Below are positions 36,398 to 45,332 of a DNA stretch of 64,000 nucleotides, one piece after another. A program made the position numbers and the translations under genes. Positions within the stretch are counted from its first letter, which is position 1. Every line of letters begins with the position of its first letter. The notes under the pieces are model-generated. The model was not told where the DNA came from and did no database searches. It saw only the letters and a program-made list of their open reading frames with translations. Source of the DNA: Luteibacter sp. SG786 (lineage in GTDB: Bacteria > Pseudomonadota > Gammaproteobacteria > Xanthomonadales > Rhodanobacteraceae); contig NZ_JAAOYX010000001.1 of the NCBI RefSeq assembly GCF_011759605.1, forward strand, positions 2,037,063-2,101,062, read 5' to 3'.

Positions 36398-37663
36398 TCA
36401 GGCGACCTCGGCCGGCAAGGCGGAGCGTGACGTCTCCTTTTGTGCCCGTCGCGACGCGCTCCACTCGGGCAGATTCATCTCGTCCTTCGCGCGGCGGCAT
36501 ACATCGAGCAGGCGCTCGACGTCTCCGTCGCTCATGCCCGCATTGAGGGTGAGGCGAAGGAGCGACCGGTTGACGGTCGTCGCCGGTGCGCTGAACACCG
36601 AGCCGAACACGCCATGGCGTTCCATGATGTCGCGTACCCGTCCCGTGAGGATTTCCTGCCCGGCCTCGAACGCCACGATCTGCTCGGTGCCGTCGCCGAT
36701 CGGGTAGCCGAGGGCGGCAAGGTCGCCGCGTACGCGCCGGGTGATCTCGCGCAGGCGCTGGCGCCGCCATCCCTCACTCTGGATGACGCGATGCGAGGCC
36801 GAAATGCCGGCCAATTCGTGTGGCAACAATGACGAACTGAAGATCGCGGGCAGCGCTTCGCAACCGAAGTAGTCCTTGAAGCGGCGGGTGCAGGCGATGA
36901 AGCCGGCGCGCGAGCAATAGGCCTTGGCGAGGCTGGCGGTGATGAAATGCACCCGGTCGTTGAGGCCGAGGCTGGCGACGAGCCCCTCGCCACGCTGGCC
37001 GTGCGTACCCAGGGAGTGGGATTCGTCCACCACGAGCACGCAGCCGTGTGCATGTGCGATGTCGGCAATGTCTTGGAGCGGCGCGAGGCTGCCGTTGGTA
37101 CTGTATACGGCGTCCACGACGATCACGCCGGGGCCGTGCCGAAGCACCTGGCGTTCGAGATGCGCCATGTCGTTGTGCAAGGCCGGCACGGCTTTCGCTC
37201 CGGCGCTGCGTATGCCCTCCCACAGCGAGGCATGGGCGAGCATGTCGATGTACACCGGCACGCGTTCGCCCGCGATGGACTGGATGAGTCCGACATTGGC
37301 TGCGAATCCGGATTGCGCCAGGATCCCGTCCTCGCTTCCCACCGCGCGGGCCAGTTCGGCTTCCACGCGGTGCAGTGGCTGGTTTTGGTCCTGCTGGAAA
37401 AGCGCCGACATCATCATGCCGAGGCCGCCCGTCGCGAGCGCCTCGCGCTGTGCCTCGACAATGGCCGGATGCCCCGCGATGGCGAGGTAGTCGTTGCTCT
37501 GGAGCATGAGGTCGCCGGCGCCGGGCTGGCGCCCCCTCAAAATGTGACGTCCACCCCAATCGATGGCTACCCGTTCGTTGTGAAATCGGTCGACCCTACG
37601 CGCAACGAAGTCGGGAAGTGCCGGCGCCTTGGCGATCGGGTGCAGGATGGAAACGTTTTCCAT
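36398..37663 (-). CDS. cqsA: CqsA/LqsA-type alpha-hydroxyketone autoinducer synthase
   Basis: A 421-residue PLP-dependent alpha-oxoamine synthase. It resembles Vibrio CqsA through its length: LQSNDYLAIAGHP, LAQSGFAANVGLIQ, YIDMLAHASLWEG, HGPGVIVVDAVYST, VVDESHSLGTHG, TASLAKAYCSRAG (Schiff-base Lys247) and FGSVFSAPAT. CqsA joins acyl-CoA and S-adenosylmethionine or an amino acid to give precursors of CAI-1-type hydroxyketones. This fits better than serine palmitoyltransferase or KBL because of the aromatic and SLWEG motifs and because a cognate kinase and regulator lie upstream. The ATG at 37663 follows GAGAGAAG. It ends 18 bases from the convergent DUF962 gene. Confidence 0.88.
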   Translation of the reverse strand: MENVSILHPIAKAPALPDFVARRVDRFHNERVAIDWGGRHILRGRQPGAGDLMLQSNDYLAIAGHPAIVEAQREALATGGLGMMMSALFQQDQNQPLHRVEAELARAVGSEDGILAQSGFAANVGLIQSIAGERVPVYIDMLAHASLWEGIRSAGAKAVPALHNDMAHLERQVLRHGPGVIVVDAVYSTNGSLAPLQDIADIAHAHGCVLVVDESHSLGTHGQRGEGLVASLGLNDRVHFITASLAKAYCSRAGFIACTRRFKDYFGCEALPAIFSSSLLPHELAGISASHRVIQSEGWRRQRLREITRRVRGDLAALGYPIGDGTEQIVAFEAGQEILTGRVRDIMERHGVFGSVFSAPATTVNRSLLRLTLNAGMSDGDVERLLDVCRRAKDEMNLPEWSASRRAQKETSRSALPAEVA

Positions 37664-37934
37664 GAATCTTCTCTCTCTGGTTAAGGGCCCAGGCGATATC
37701 CGCGGCGCCGTTGCGACGACGCACGCGCGCGCCTCGCCCGGAAAGGCGCGTTGTGATGGAGAGGGCGATCCGGGCCCCACGCGGGGGCCGGCCCCTCGGG
37801 CCGCTAACTGGAGAGACTTTGTGCGGGTAGGGTCGTACGCGCGAGATGAACTCGCGCGACAACGCCGCTCCGCCCCGTAAAGACCGGAACGAAGCGTCTG
37901 ACCGGCTTGAAGAACAGGACGGTTTGAGAGGGCT
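37664..37934 (-). promoter_or_regulatory. Leader region of the autoinducer synthase gene
   Basis: 271 bases between the regulator stop and the synthase start, very GC-rich. It contains a perfect inverted repeat CGCGCGAG-atgaa-CTCGCGCG (37838-37858) and overlapping G/C hairpins around 37770-37805 (GGGCCCC-acgc-GGGGGCC type). It may hold a separate promoter or a structured 5' leader. No -10/-35 pair is convincing. Confidence 0.45.
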
Positions 37935-38972
37935 CTAGATGAACCGCGACCTGCTGTCGGCGGCGAGGCTGAGGTCTTGCTCGCGCAGCCAGGCACGGTA
38001 CGACTTCACGTGCTGCAGGCGGAATCGCTGCACATCGTCGATGAGCGCGTAGTAATACCACTGTTCGCCCGACACCGCCGTGGCCATGTGGAGCTGGGAT
38101 TCCGGATTCACCACGCCCTTGTGGTAGAAACCGTCGCGCGAATTGAACCAGGGCAGGGCGGTGCCGCGCCGGAGGGCTTCCAGCACGGCCTGCGGCGCGC
38201 CAAGATCTGCCGCAATTTCATAGTGGGTGCGGAGGTCTTCGTCGGTCTGGACGAGGAGGAAACGCCCGATGCCCCAGGCGTCCACCAGCAGTAACCCCGT
38301 GGGATTGCAGTGCACGTAGCACTCTACCGGCTGGAAGGTAGCGGTCACCGATTGCAGCACTTCGCGGAATGCCGGGTCGCGCAGGAACCGGAAGTTGCCC
38401 AGGGCGAGCGTTTCCGCCACGAAGGCGCTGGCCCGCTCGAAGTAGCGGTGCTGCAATTCGGTGATGGCGGTCTGCAGCTTTTCGATGGCCGCGGGATCGT
38501 TCTTGCGGATGAAGCGGTCGATGACACCGGAGTTGAAGGCGTCGATGGCGGTAGCGTCGTCGGCCCGGCCGGTCAGGAGTATCTTGCCGATGTGCGGGTT
38601 CGGTAAGCGCTTACAGAAAGTGATGCCGTCCATCTCGGGCATGGCCTGATCGACCACCACCACCGAGATCTCGGCGAAGCGTTCCGGGTCGTAGACCACG
38701 CGATGGATGGAATCGATGTCCAGCGCCACCAGCTCCTGGGTTTCCGACGGACGGTCCTTCCACCGATAAAGCCAGCCGCCGCCCGGCACGGGACGGCTGC
38801 CGTTGTTGCCGAGCGTGGCCAGGGCGCTGCGCGGCGAACTGAAGGTCCGCACGCGCATCATCGGATCGAGCAGCAACGGCACGACCTCGAGGTATTCCTC
38901 GTGGTCGTCGACCAGCACCGTCGTGGTCGGAAAATGGAAGGGCTGGATGTCGCCCTGCGAGTTCAACGTCAT
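37935..38972 (-). CDS. lqsR: LqsR-type response regulator
   Basis: A 345-residue protein. The N-terminal half is a receiver domain: the acidic pair is DD22-23 in LVDDHEE, the phospho-acceptor is Asp108 in VVVVDQAMPEMDG, and KILLTGRADD and FIRKND carry the conserved Thr/Lys positions. The ~85 residues between DD and Asp108 are far more than the ~35 usual in CheY-like domains, a feature of Legionella LqsR, which is also about this length. The C-terminal half lacks any helix-turn-helix or known output domain. The start overlaps the kinase stop (TGATG), so the two are translationally coupled. Confidence 0.85.
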   Translation of the reverse strand: MTLNSQGDIQPFHFPTTTVLVDDHEEYLEVVPLLLDPMMRVRTFSSPRSALATLGNNGSRPVPGGGWLYRWKDRPSETQELVALDIDSIHRVVYDPERFAEISVVVVDQAMPEMDGITFCKRLPNPHIGKILLTGRADDATAIDAFNSGVIDRFIRKNDPAAIEKLQTAITELQHRYFERASAFVAETLALGNFRFLRDPAFREVLQSVTATFQPVECYVHCNPTGLLLVDAWGIGRFLLVQTDEDLRTHYEIAADLGAPQAVLEALRRGTALPWFNSRDGFYHKGVVNPESQLHMATAVSGEQWYYYALIDDVQRFRLQHVKSYRAWLREQDLSLAADSRSRFI

Positions 38973-40348
38973 CACTGCCGGTCCCCGGTCTCCGGATGCG
39001 GGAAGGTGAGGGTGAACTCGGTGAATTCGCCCAGGTTTGTACGGCATGCGATGCCACCGCCCATATGCTCCATCGCCGCGCGGCAAAAAGCGAGCCCTAT
39101 TCCCAGCCCGGTCACGGTGCCGGTGCCCTCGCTGTCGCTGGCGTAGGAATAGAACCGGTTGAAGATGCGGGGCACCACGTCCGGGGGGATGCCGGGGCCG
39201 GTGTCGTGAACGCGGATACGGTTGGTGGGTTCCCCTGGCTCGATGAATACCTGGATTTCGCCCTTTCCGGCCCGGTCGGTATGGAAAAGCGCGTTGCGCA
39301 GGAGGTTGAACAGGATGTGCACCACCAGGGCCTCCTCCCCCAGCAGTGGGAAGTCGCCCACGGGCGACAGCGTGATGCGTTCGCGCTCGGCACGTGAACC
39401 GTAGGGAAACCGGCGCAGGGCCTGCTCCACGCACTCCCGCGCCATCAGCGGCGACAGCGGCACCTCGCCGATGGGGCGGGCGGAGAGGAGCAGCATGTCG
39501 ATGATGGTGTTGGCATAGGTCACTTCCCGCTCCATGACCCCGATGCTCCGTTCCAGGGCGTGCAGGCTCTGGGCGCGGACTTCCGGCACCGGCAGCCCCT
39601 CGCGCTCTGCCAGACGGTGGCTGCGGATGAGGTCGGGCATGAAGCGGGCGACGGCGCGCGCGGCGATGCGCAGCGAACCCAGCGGTGTGCGCAGCTCGTG
39701 CGCGATGTTGTTCGACGCGGCCGTAAGGGCGTCGATGCGCGACTGCTCGGCCATGTTGGAGGAAACCGTACAGGTGGCCCCGCCCACCATGGCGAAGAGC
39801 AGCAGCGGAATGTATTCCAGCATCGTCTGCGTCTGCAGGTGCGCCTCCGGCGACAGTACGAACACGAGTGCGGCGAGCAGGCTTCCGATACTGAAGACCA
39901 CGAGGAAGCTGGCGATGTCGAACAGCATCATGAGCAGCATCACGCACGCCAGGTGCGTCATGAGCCATGGGGGCGTGGCATTGCGCAAGGTCATGTAGCC
40001 CACGAAGAAGGGCATCGCCACGGTCATGGCGAAGTACCAGTACGTAGGCAGGTGCGTGCGCAGCCGGCGCGGCCACCAGGGCAGGAGGGCGAGCGGAATG
40101 AAGGTGGCGCTGCACACCAGCCGCATGGGAAGGTTTTCGTACGGCTGTGGGAACAGGTACGCCCAGACCGGGTAGTACACGGCCAGGCAGAAGCTTCCCA
40201 CCACGCCGATGGCCACCATCTTCGGCTGCGAATACCGGGTACGCAGGAACATGGTGGTTTCGAAGCGTTCCAGGGCGCGCAGCAGCAGCCACAGCCGCAT
40301 GCGGAAGAAACGCCGTGGGCGATTCTGTTTGTCCGCTGGTGTGGACAT
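38972..40348 (-). CDS. lqsS: CqsS/LqsS-type membrane histidine kinase
   Basis: A 458-residue sensor kinase. About six membrane helices (for example MVAIGVVGSFCLAVYYPVW, LMMLFDIASFLVVFSIGSLL, IPLLLFAMVGGATCTV) are followed by a HisKA domain with His217 in NNIAHELRTPLGSLR and an HATPase domain with ILFNLLRNALFH, DTGPGIPP and TGLGIGLAF. There is no receiver domain, as in LqsS and unlike Vibrio CqsS. It should sense the hydroxyketone made by the synthase and exchange phosphate with the adjacent regulator. ATG 40348 was taken; 40369 is possible and neither has a strong ribosome site. Confidence 0.87.
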   Translation of the reverse strand: MSTPADKQNRPRRFFRMRLWLLLRALERFETTMFLRTRYSQPKMVAIGVVGSFCLAVYYPVWAYLFPQPYENLPMRLVCSATFIPLALLPWWPRRLRTHLPTYWYFAMTVAMPFFVGYMTLRNATPPWLMTHLACVMLLMMLFDIASFLVVFSIGSLLAALVFVLSPEAHLQTQTMLEYIPLLLFAMVGGATCTVSSNMAEQSRIDALTAASNNIAHELRTPLGSLRIAARAVARFMPDLIRSHRLAEREGLPVPEVRAQSLHALERSIGVMEREVTYANTIIDMLLLSARPIGEVPLSPLMARECVEQALRRFPYGSRAERERITLSPVGDFPLLGEEALVVHILFNLLRNALFHTDRAGKGEIQVFIEPGEPTNRIRVHDTGPGIPPDVVPRIFNRFYSYASDSEGTGTVTGLGIGLAFCRAAMEHMGGGIACRTNLGEFTEFTLTFPHPETGDRQ

Positions 40349-40394
40349 GGAGGGCGGTGTCCCGGTCATTGGGTCGGACGACACGGGCGTCTCG

Positions 40395-40784
40395 CTACCG
40401 GTATTGCCGGTGACAGGATTGGCAGGCCTCGCCGATGGTGGCAAGCGTGCGGGTGAGGGCCTCGCATGTCGCGGGTGCGGCCTTGGCCGCGCCGTCCAGC
40501 ACGACGCGAAGCCGCTCGGCGGTTTCGTAGAACGGGGTGTCCATGCCCGGGAAGGCCTCGCGGATGTCGCCGGCCATCGCCCCCATCTGGGCGAGGTGCC
40601 CTACCGAGCCCTTGGCATCGCACTGCTTCGCCCGCACGTTGGCGCGAAGCGCGCCCAGGTGGTGCTGCATCACGGCCATGACGCCGCTATGGAACGGCGT
40701 GCCCTGGCGTAAGGCCGAAAGGGCAAAAGTGGCCCCCATCGCGCCCACGACGAGGCCGAGAAGGACGAGCAGCAGCGGGCGCAT
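40395..40784 (-). CDS. Small c-type cytochrome (cytochrome c'-like)
   Basis: A 129-residue exported protein: a signal/anchor (LLLVLLGLVVGAMGATFALS) and a helical domain ending in a single haem-binding motif, ACQSCHRQYR. The C-terminal CxxCH in a four-helix protein is the cytochrome c' pattern; such proteins bind NO or serve in electron transfer. It lies 46 bases before the kinase gene on the same strand and may be part of its message. Link to signalling is not known. Confidence 0.7.
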   Translation of the reverse strand: MRPLLLVLLGLVVGAMGATFALSALRQGTPFHSGVMAVMQHHLGALRANVRAKQCDAKGSVGHLAQMGAMAGDIREAFPGMDTPFYETAERLRVVLDGAAKAAPATCEALTRTLATIGEACQSCHRQYR

Positions 40785-40859
40785 CGGGAATCCATCGCAA
40801 CACGAGGGCGCCAGCATAGCCCAGGGATACGCGGGTCCGCGATTTTTCGATATGAGACA

Positions 40860-41678
40860 ATGAACGCACTTCTTTCCAGCGAGTCATCCGTGAGCACGGC
40901 CCAGGCCGAACGTTTCGCAGGCATCGAACGCCTCTATGGTCGCGGCAGCCTCGACCGACTGTCCCAGGCACATGTCTGCGTCATCGGCGTGGGCGGCGTG
41001 GGTTCGTGGGCCGCCGAGGCCCTGGCCCGCAGCGGTATCGGCCGCCTCACGCTCATCGACGGCGACGATGTTTGCCTGTCGAACACGAACCGGCAGCTGC
41101 ACGCGCTGGACGGCCAGTACGGCAAGCCCAAGGTGGGCGTGGTGGCCGAGCGCATGCATGCCATCAGCCCCACGATCCGGCTCGAAGCGGTGGAGCGTTT
41201 CCTTACGCCGTCCACCCTGGACGAACTGCTGGACCGCAACTACGACGTGGTGATCGATGCGTGCGACGCCTTGAAGGTGAAACTCGAAACGATCGTCTGG
41301 TGCCGGCGCCGCAAGCTGCCGCTCGTGACCGTCGGTGCGGCGGGCGGGCGCACGGACCCCACCCAGATCCGCGTGCGCGACCTCTCGCGCACCGAGCACG
41401 ATGCCATGCTCAGCCTCATCCGCAAGAAGCTCCGGCAGGAACACGGCTTCCCGCGCAACCCCGACCGCTTCTTCGGCGTGTCGGCCGTCTACTCGTTGCA
41501 GAACGTGCAGTACCCGCAGGCGGACGGCAGCGTGTGCGGCGTGCGGCCGCCGGGCTCCGACGCGCTGAAGCTCGACTGCGGCGGCGGGCTCGGTGCCGCC
41601 ACGCACGTCACCGGTGCCTTCGCGTTCGCCGCCGTGGGCAAGGCGCTGGAAAAACTGACCGCGGCGAAGCGTTCCTAA
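40860..41678 (+). CDS. tcdA: tRNA threonylcarbamoyladenosine dehydratase TcdA
   Basis: A 272-residue E1-like (MoeB/ThiF superfamily) enzyme. The ATP-binding motif is CVIGVGGVGSWAAEALARSG; LIDGDDVCLSNTNRQ and VIDACDALKVKL are the TcdA/CsdL signatures. It cyclises t6A37 of tRNA to ct6A. The stop codon overlaps that of the convergent aminotransferase gene by four bases. Confidence 0.93.
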   Translation: MNALLSSESSVSTAQAERFAGIERLYGRGSLDRLSQAHVCVIGVGGVGSWAAEALARSGIGRLTLIDGDDVCLSNTNRQLHALDGQYGKPKVGVVAERMHAISPTIRLEAVERFLTPSTLDELLDRNYDVVIDACDALKVKLETIVWCRRRKLPLVTVGAAGGRTDPTQIRVRDLSRTEHDAMLSLIRKKLRQEHGFPRNPDRFFGVSAVYSLQNVQYPQADGSVCGVRPPGSDALKLDCGGGLGAATHVTGAFAFAAVGKALEKLTAAKRS

Positions 41679-42760
41679 GGGGCCTGGCTTTCCAGTTCCC
41701 GCGCCACGATCCCCAGCGCGGCTTCGAGCCGCTCGGTCGATTCCTCCGCGCCCAGGGCAAGACGCACGCCCTGGGCGGATTCCGCCGCCGCGACGAAACC
41801 GTTGCCGGCGGCGACGCGAACGCCCCGGCCAAGCAGGCGTTTTTCGAGGTCGTCGGCGTGGCGGTGCGGCACCCAGGCGTGCAGACTCGCACCGGCGGTA
41901 ACGACGGCGCTGCCGAGCACGCGTCGAGCCATGGCGGCGCGCCTTGTCATGGTTTCCGCGACGCCGCGCAGGCAGGCCTCCGCCGTGCCGTCTTCCATCC
42001 AGCGCGCCACTATGGTCGGCCACCACGCCGGCAAGCCGTCCAACTCGCGCTCGATCGCCGCCACCGAGTCCGCCTGCATCGAGGCGTCGGGGTGAAGCAG
42101 CCATCCCATCCTGAGCCCTGGCCCGAGGATCTTTCCGATGCCGCCCGCATGCACGGTGCGGCCCGGTGCGATGACGGCAAAGGGTGGCAGCGCGTCCCGC
42201 CCGTGCCAGGCGAGGGGCGAATACACGTCGCCTTCGATGAGGGTGAGTCCGCTCTGTTCCGCCACCATGGCGATCTCTATGCGTCGAGAGAGCGGCATCG
42301 TGGCAGTGGTGGGATTGTGCAGGGTCGGCTGCACATAGACCGCCCTGGCCTGACTGCCGCGCGACGCCTCCAGAAGCGCGTCCGGGCGCATGCCATGCTC
42401 GTCCGTCGCCACGTCGATGCAGCGGATATCCATGGCTCGGGCCAGCGCACGTATGCCCTGGTAGGTTTGCGCTTCGACGAACAAGGCGGCTGCCGGCATG
42501 CGGGCGACAGGCCGGAGGGCGAGCGCGAGCGCGTGGCGCGCGCCATTGGTGAGCGTGAGCAACGCAGGGTCCACGGGCCCATGCCCACCGGCGCGCTGCA
42601 TCCAACCGGCGATCGCCAGCCTCACCCGTGGCGCGCCCGCCGGGTCCGGATAGGCGAGGTCGTCGACGGTCACCATGCCGGTGGCCAGCGTTTCGCCGAG
42701 CAGTGCCGCGGTGGCTCGCCGCGGCGGCAGGTTCACGGCGAGGTTGTAGGTCGTATCCAT
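41675..42760 (-). CDS. PLP-dependent aminotransferase, MocR-like without DNA-binding domain
   Basis: A 361-residue fold-type I aminotransferase. The Schiff-base lysine sits in [14 protein letters not shown], which is the SxSKxLAPGLRxG motif of MocR/PdxR-type proteins and 2-aminoadipate aminotransferases. [24 protein letters not shown] and [12 protein letters not shown] are further matches. MocR regulators carry a winged helix before this domain; none is present here, so it is probably an enzyme. The start at 42760 is 28 bases from the divergent GIY-YIG gene; 42790 is an alternative that would overlap it. Confidence 0.8.
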   Translation of the reverse strand: MDTTYNLAVNLPPRRATAALLGETLATGMVTVDDLAYPDPAGAPRVRLAIAGWMQRAGGHGPVDPALLTLTNGARHALALALRPVARMPAAALFVEAQTYQGIRALARAMDIRCIDVATDEHGMRPDALLEASRGSQARAVYVQPTLHNPTTATMPLSRRIEIAMVAEQSGLTLIEGDVYSPLAWHGRDALPPFAVIAPGRTVHAGGIGKILGPGLRMGWLLHPDASMQADSVAAIERELDGLPAWWPTIVARWMEDGTAEACLRGVAETMTRRAAMARRVLGSAVVTAGASLHAWVPHRHADDLEKRLLGRGVRVAAGNGFVAAAESAQGVRLALGAEESTERLEAALGIVARELESQAP

Positions 42761-42788
42761 GGGCACATCATCGGTTAGGCTTCGCGCC

Positions 42789-43046
42789 ATGTGGTGTGTA
42801 TATCTCATCGAATGTCGTAACGGTGCGTGGTACGCGGGCATCACGAACGACCTGGACGCCCGCTATGCGGCGCATGTGGCAGGGAAGGGCGCCCGTTATA
42901 CCCGCGCCAACCCGCCGGTTCGCCTGCTCGGCTCGCGCGCGTTCCCCGACCGTTCGGCGGCCTCAAAGGCCGAGTGCGAGGTGAAGCGCCTGCCGAAGTC
43001 GAAAAAGCTGGCCTGGTTGTCGCTTCCGCCGGCTCACGGAGCCTGA
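42789..43046 (+). CDS. GIY-YIG nuclease-domain protein (YhbQ/UPF0213)
   Basis: An 85-residue single GIY-YIG domain: [20 protein letters not shown] contains the Tyr...Gly-Ile pair, followed by [20 protein letters not shown] and the Glu of [12 protein letters not shown]. YhbQ-type proteins have weak nuclease activity and an unclear place in DNA repair. Start ATG at 42789 is the family N-terminus. Confidence 0.9.
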   Translation: MWCVYLIECRNGAWYAGITNDLDARYAAHVAGKGARYTRANPPVRLLGSRAFPDRSAASKAECEVKRLPKSKKLAWLSLPPAHGA

Positions 43047-43107
43047 GGAAGCGCAAGGCCGGACACGGGGTACCCGCGCCCCGTGGCGTGGCTTACGATG
43101 AGCGGCG

Positions 43108-43968
43108 ATGGATACTCGACTGCATACGAAGGTCACCCCCGATTGGCACCGCTGGATCGGCGAGGCGCTCGCGGCCGGACACCCGCCCGCGGACCTGCTG
43201 GCCACGATGAAGGAAAACCGCTTCGACGAACGCGCAGCCCGCGACGCCATCGCCGATGCGCTGTTCGGCCCGCGGCCGCCCGCCGCTTCGCCGCCCGCCG
43301 ACACGGCGGCAGCGTTCCGGAGCCGCCTTGCCGAAGGCCATACGTTGAACGCCGGCGACCGCGGCGTCCGGGTGCTGGTGCGGGTGTCGCGCCCCACCAT
43401 CGCCGTGCTGGACGGCGTGCTCGATGCGAACGAATGCGCCATGCTGCGCGAACTCGCGCGCACCCGGCTCGAGCGCTCGCAGGTGGTGAATCCGGGTACC
43501 GGCGTCGGCGTGGTGCAGGATATCCGCACCAGCGAAGGCGCGAACTTCGGCAGGGGCGAAACCGAACTCATCGCGCGCATCGACGCCCGCGCCGCCGCCC
43601 TCATGGGCATGGATACCGAGCATGGCGAAGGCCTGCAGGCGATGCGATACGGCGTCGGCGCCCAGTACGTGCCGCATTTCGACTATTTCCCGCCCGACGA
43701 TCCGGGCAGCGAACCGCACCTGCGCAACGGCGGGCAACGGGTGTCCACCCTCATCATGTACCTGGACGACGTGGAGGCCGGTGGCGAAACGATCTTCCCC
43801 CGCATCGACTTCAGCTACGTGCCGCGCCGAGGGCAGGCGCTGTATTTCGAATACACGACCGCCGACGGGTCGCTCGACCCTCTGTCGCTGCACGGGGGCG
43901 CGCCTGTGCTGTCCGGGGAGAAATGGATCCTCACCAAGTGGATGCGCGAGCGCGCGTTCGCGGGCTGA
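43108..43968 (+). CDS. 2-oxoglutarate/Fe(II) oxygenase, prolyl 4-hydroxylase-like
   Basis: A 286-residue protein. Residues ~1-70 are an N-terminal helical/linker extension; the rest is a P4Hc double-stranded beta-helix. Iron ligands are His190 and Asp192 in VPHFDYFPP and His262 in SLHGGAPVLSGEKW, with Lys272 for 2-oxoglutarate. Bacterial homologues hydroxylate proline in proteins such as EF-Tu or in peptides. Target unknown. Confidence 0.87.
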   Translation: MDTRLHTKVTPDWHRWIGEALAAGHPPADLLATMKENRFDERAARDAIADALFGPRPPAASPPADTAAAFRSRLAEGHTLNAGDRGVRVLVRVSRPTIAVLDGVLDANECAMLRELARTRLERSQVVNPGTGVGVVQDIRTSEGANFGRGETELIARIDARAAALMGMDTEHGEGLQAMRYGVGAQYVPHFDYFPPDDPGSEPHLRNGGQRVSTLIMYLDDVEAGGETIFPRIDFSYVPRRGQALYFEYTTADGSLDPLSLHGGAPVLSGEKWILTKWMRERAFAG

Positions 43969-44044
43969 GGCCGGCCTCTGGCGCCCGGCGAGGCCGATCC
44001 GCTAGGCTTGCCTGCTGGTTCCGCACATCCTCGATGGAAGCCCG

Positions 44045-45322
44045 ATGCAGCAGCTGGACAAGGTAAGGATCGGCATCGTCGGGCTCGGCTACGTGGGCCT
44101 TCCGCTGGCGGTCGAATTCGGCAAGCGATATCCGACCGTCGGTTTCGACATCGATGCCTCGCGCATCGGCCAACTCCGCGCCGGCAACGACCGCACGCTG
44201 GAAGTGGACGCGGCATCGCTCGCGGAGGCCGGCGCGCTCGCGTACACCGACCGTATCGACGATCTCCGCTCCTGCAACGTCTTCATCGTGACGGTGCCCA
44301 CGCCCATCGACAGCGCGAAGCGTCCCGATCTGGCGCCGCTGACGCGAGCGAGCGAAACGCTTGGCAAGGTCCTCGAACCGGGCGACGTCGTGGTCTACGA
44401 ATCCACCGTGTATCCCGGCTGCACCGAGGAAGTCTGTGTTCCGATCCTCGAACGCACCTCCGGCCTGGTCTTCAATCGCGACTTCTTCGTGGGATACAGC
44501 CCCGAGCGCATCAATCCCGGCGACAAGCAGCATCGGGTCACCAGCATCCGCAAGGTCACCTCCGGTTCCAATCCCGAAACCGCCGATTTCGTCGATGCGC
44601 TGTACGGCAGCATCATTGCCGCGGGCACGTACAAGGCCAGCGGGATCAAGGTGGCGGAGGCGGCGAAGGTCATCGAGAACACGCAGCGCGACCTCAACAT
44701 CGCCCTGGTGAACGACCTCGCCATCCTTTTCAACAAGCTCGGCATCGACACGCTGGAAGTGCTCGAGGCCGCCGGCACGAAGTGGAACTTCCTCCCCTTC
44801 CGGCCGGGCCTCGTCGGCGGCCATTGCATCGGCGTCGATCCCTATTACCTGACGCACAAGGCGCAGGAAGTCGGCCACCATCCCGACGTGATCCTGGCCG
44901 GGCGACGCACCAACGATCACATGGGCCCGTACATCGCCGGCGAGCTGATCCGGCTCATGGTTTGCAAGGGCCTGAACCCGGTGGGCGCGCGCGTGCTCGT
45001 GCTCGGTCTCGCCTTCAAGGAAAACTGCCCCGACCTGCGCAACACGCGTGTCGTCGACATCATCGCTTCGCTGAAAACCTACAACGCCACGATCGACGTG
45101 TACGACCCCTGGGTCGACGCCGCCGAAGCCGAGCAGGTTTATGGTTTGCGCACCGTCGCCGCGCCGGGGCCCGGCGAGTACGACGCCATCGTCATCGCCG
45201 TGGCGCACAGGCAGTTCCACGAACTCGGCGCCGCAGGCATCCGCGCGTTCGGCAAGCCGGACGCCGTGGTCTACGATGTGAAATACGTCCTGCCGCGCGA
45301 CGCGGTGGACGGCCGGCTCTGA
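44045..45322 (+). CDS. UDP-N-acetyl-hexosamine/UDP-sugar 6-dehydrogenase (TviB/WbpO type)
   Basis: A 425-residue UDP-glucose/GDP-mannose dehydrogenase family enzyme: NAD motif IGIVGLGYVGLPLAVEF, VTVPTPID, ESTVYPGCTEE, and the catalytic Cys in LVGGHCIGVDPYYL. The closest pattern is TviB/VipA, which oxidises UDP-GlcNAc or UDP-GalNAc to the uronic acid for Vi-type or O-antigen polymers. With the epimerase 11 bases downstream it forms a two-gene sugar-nucleotide unit. Confidence 0.88.
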   Translation: MQQLDKVRIGIVGLGYVGLPLAVEFGKRYPTVGFDIDASRIGQLRAGNDRTLEVDAASLAEAGALAYTDRIDDLRSCNVFIVTVPTPIDSAKRPDLAPLTRASETLGKVLEPGDVVVYESTVYPGCTEEVCVPILERTSGLVFNRDFFVGYSPERINPGDKQHRVTSIRKVTSGSNPETADFVDALYGSIIAAGTYKASGIKVAEAAKVIENTQRDLNIALVNDLAILFNKLGIDTLEVLEAAGTKWNFLPFRPGLVGGHCIGVDPYYLTHKAQEVGHHPDVILAGRRTNDHMGPYIAGELIRLMVCKGLNPVGARVLVLGLAFKENCPDLRNTRVVDIIASLKTYNATIDVYDPWVDAAEAEQVYGLRTVAAPGPGEYDAIVIAVAHRQFHELGAAGIRAFGKPDAVVYDVKYVLPRDAVDGRL

Positions 45323-45332
45323 AGGTGCGCCC

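Noticed and set aside
36398-37663. Serine palmitoyltransferase or glycine C-acetyltransferase as identity of the synthase
   Set aside because: The SLWEG, TASLAKAYCSRAG and FGSVFSAPAT blocks and the adjacent kinase/regulator pair match CqsA/LqsA better.
43064-43085. Hairpin CACGGGG/CCCCGTG after the GIY-YIG gene as terminator
   Set aside because: No T-run follows it and the next gene starts 22 bases later in the same direction.
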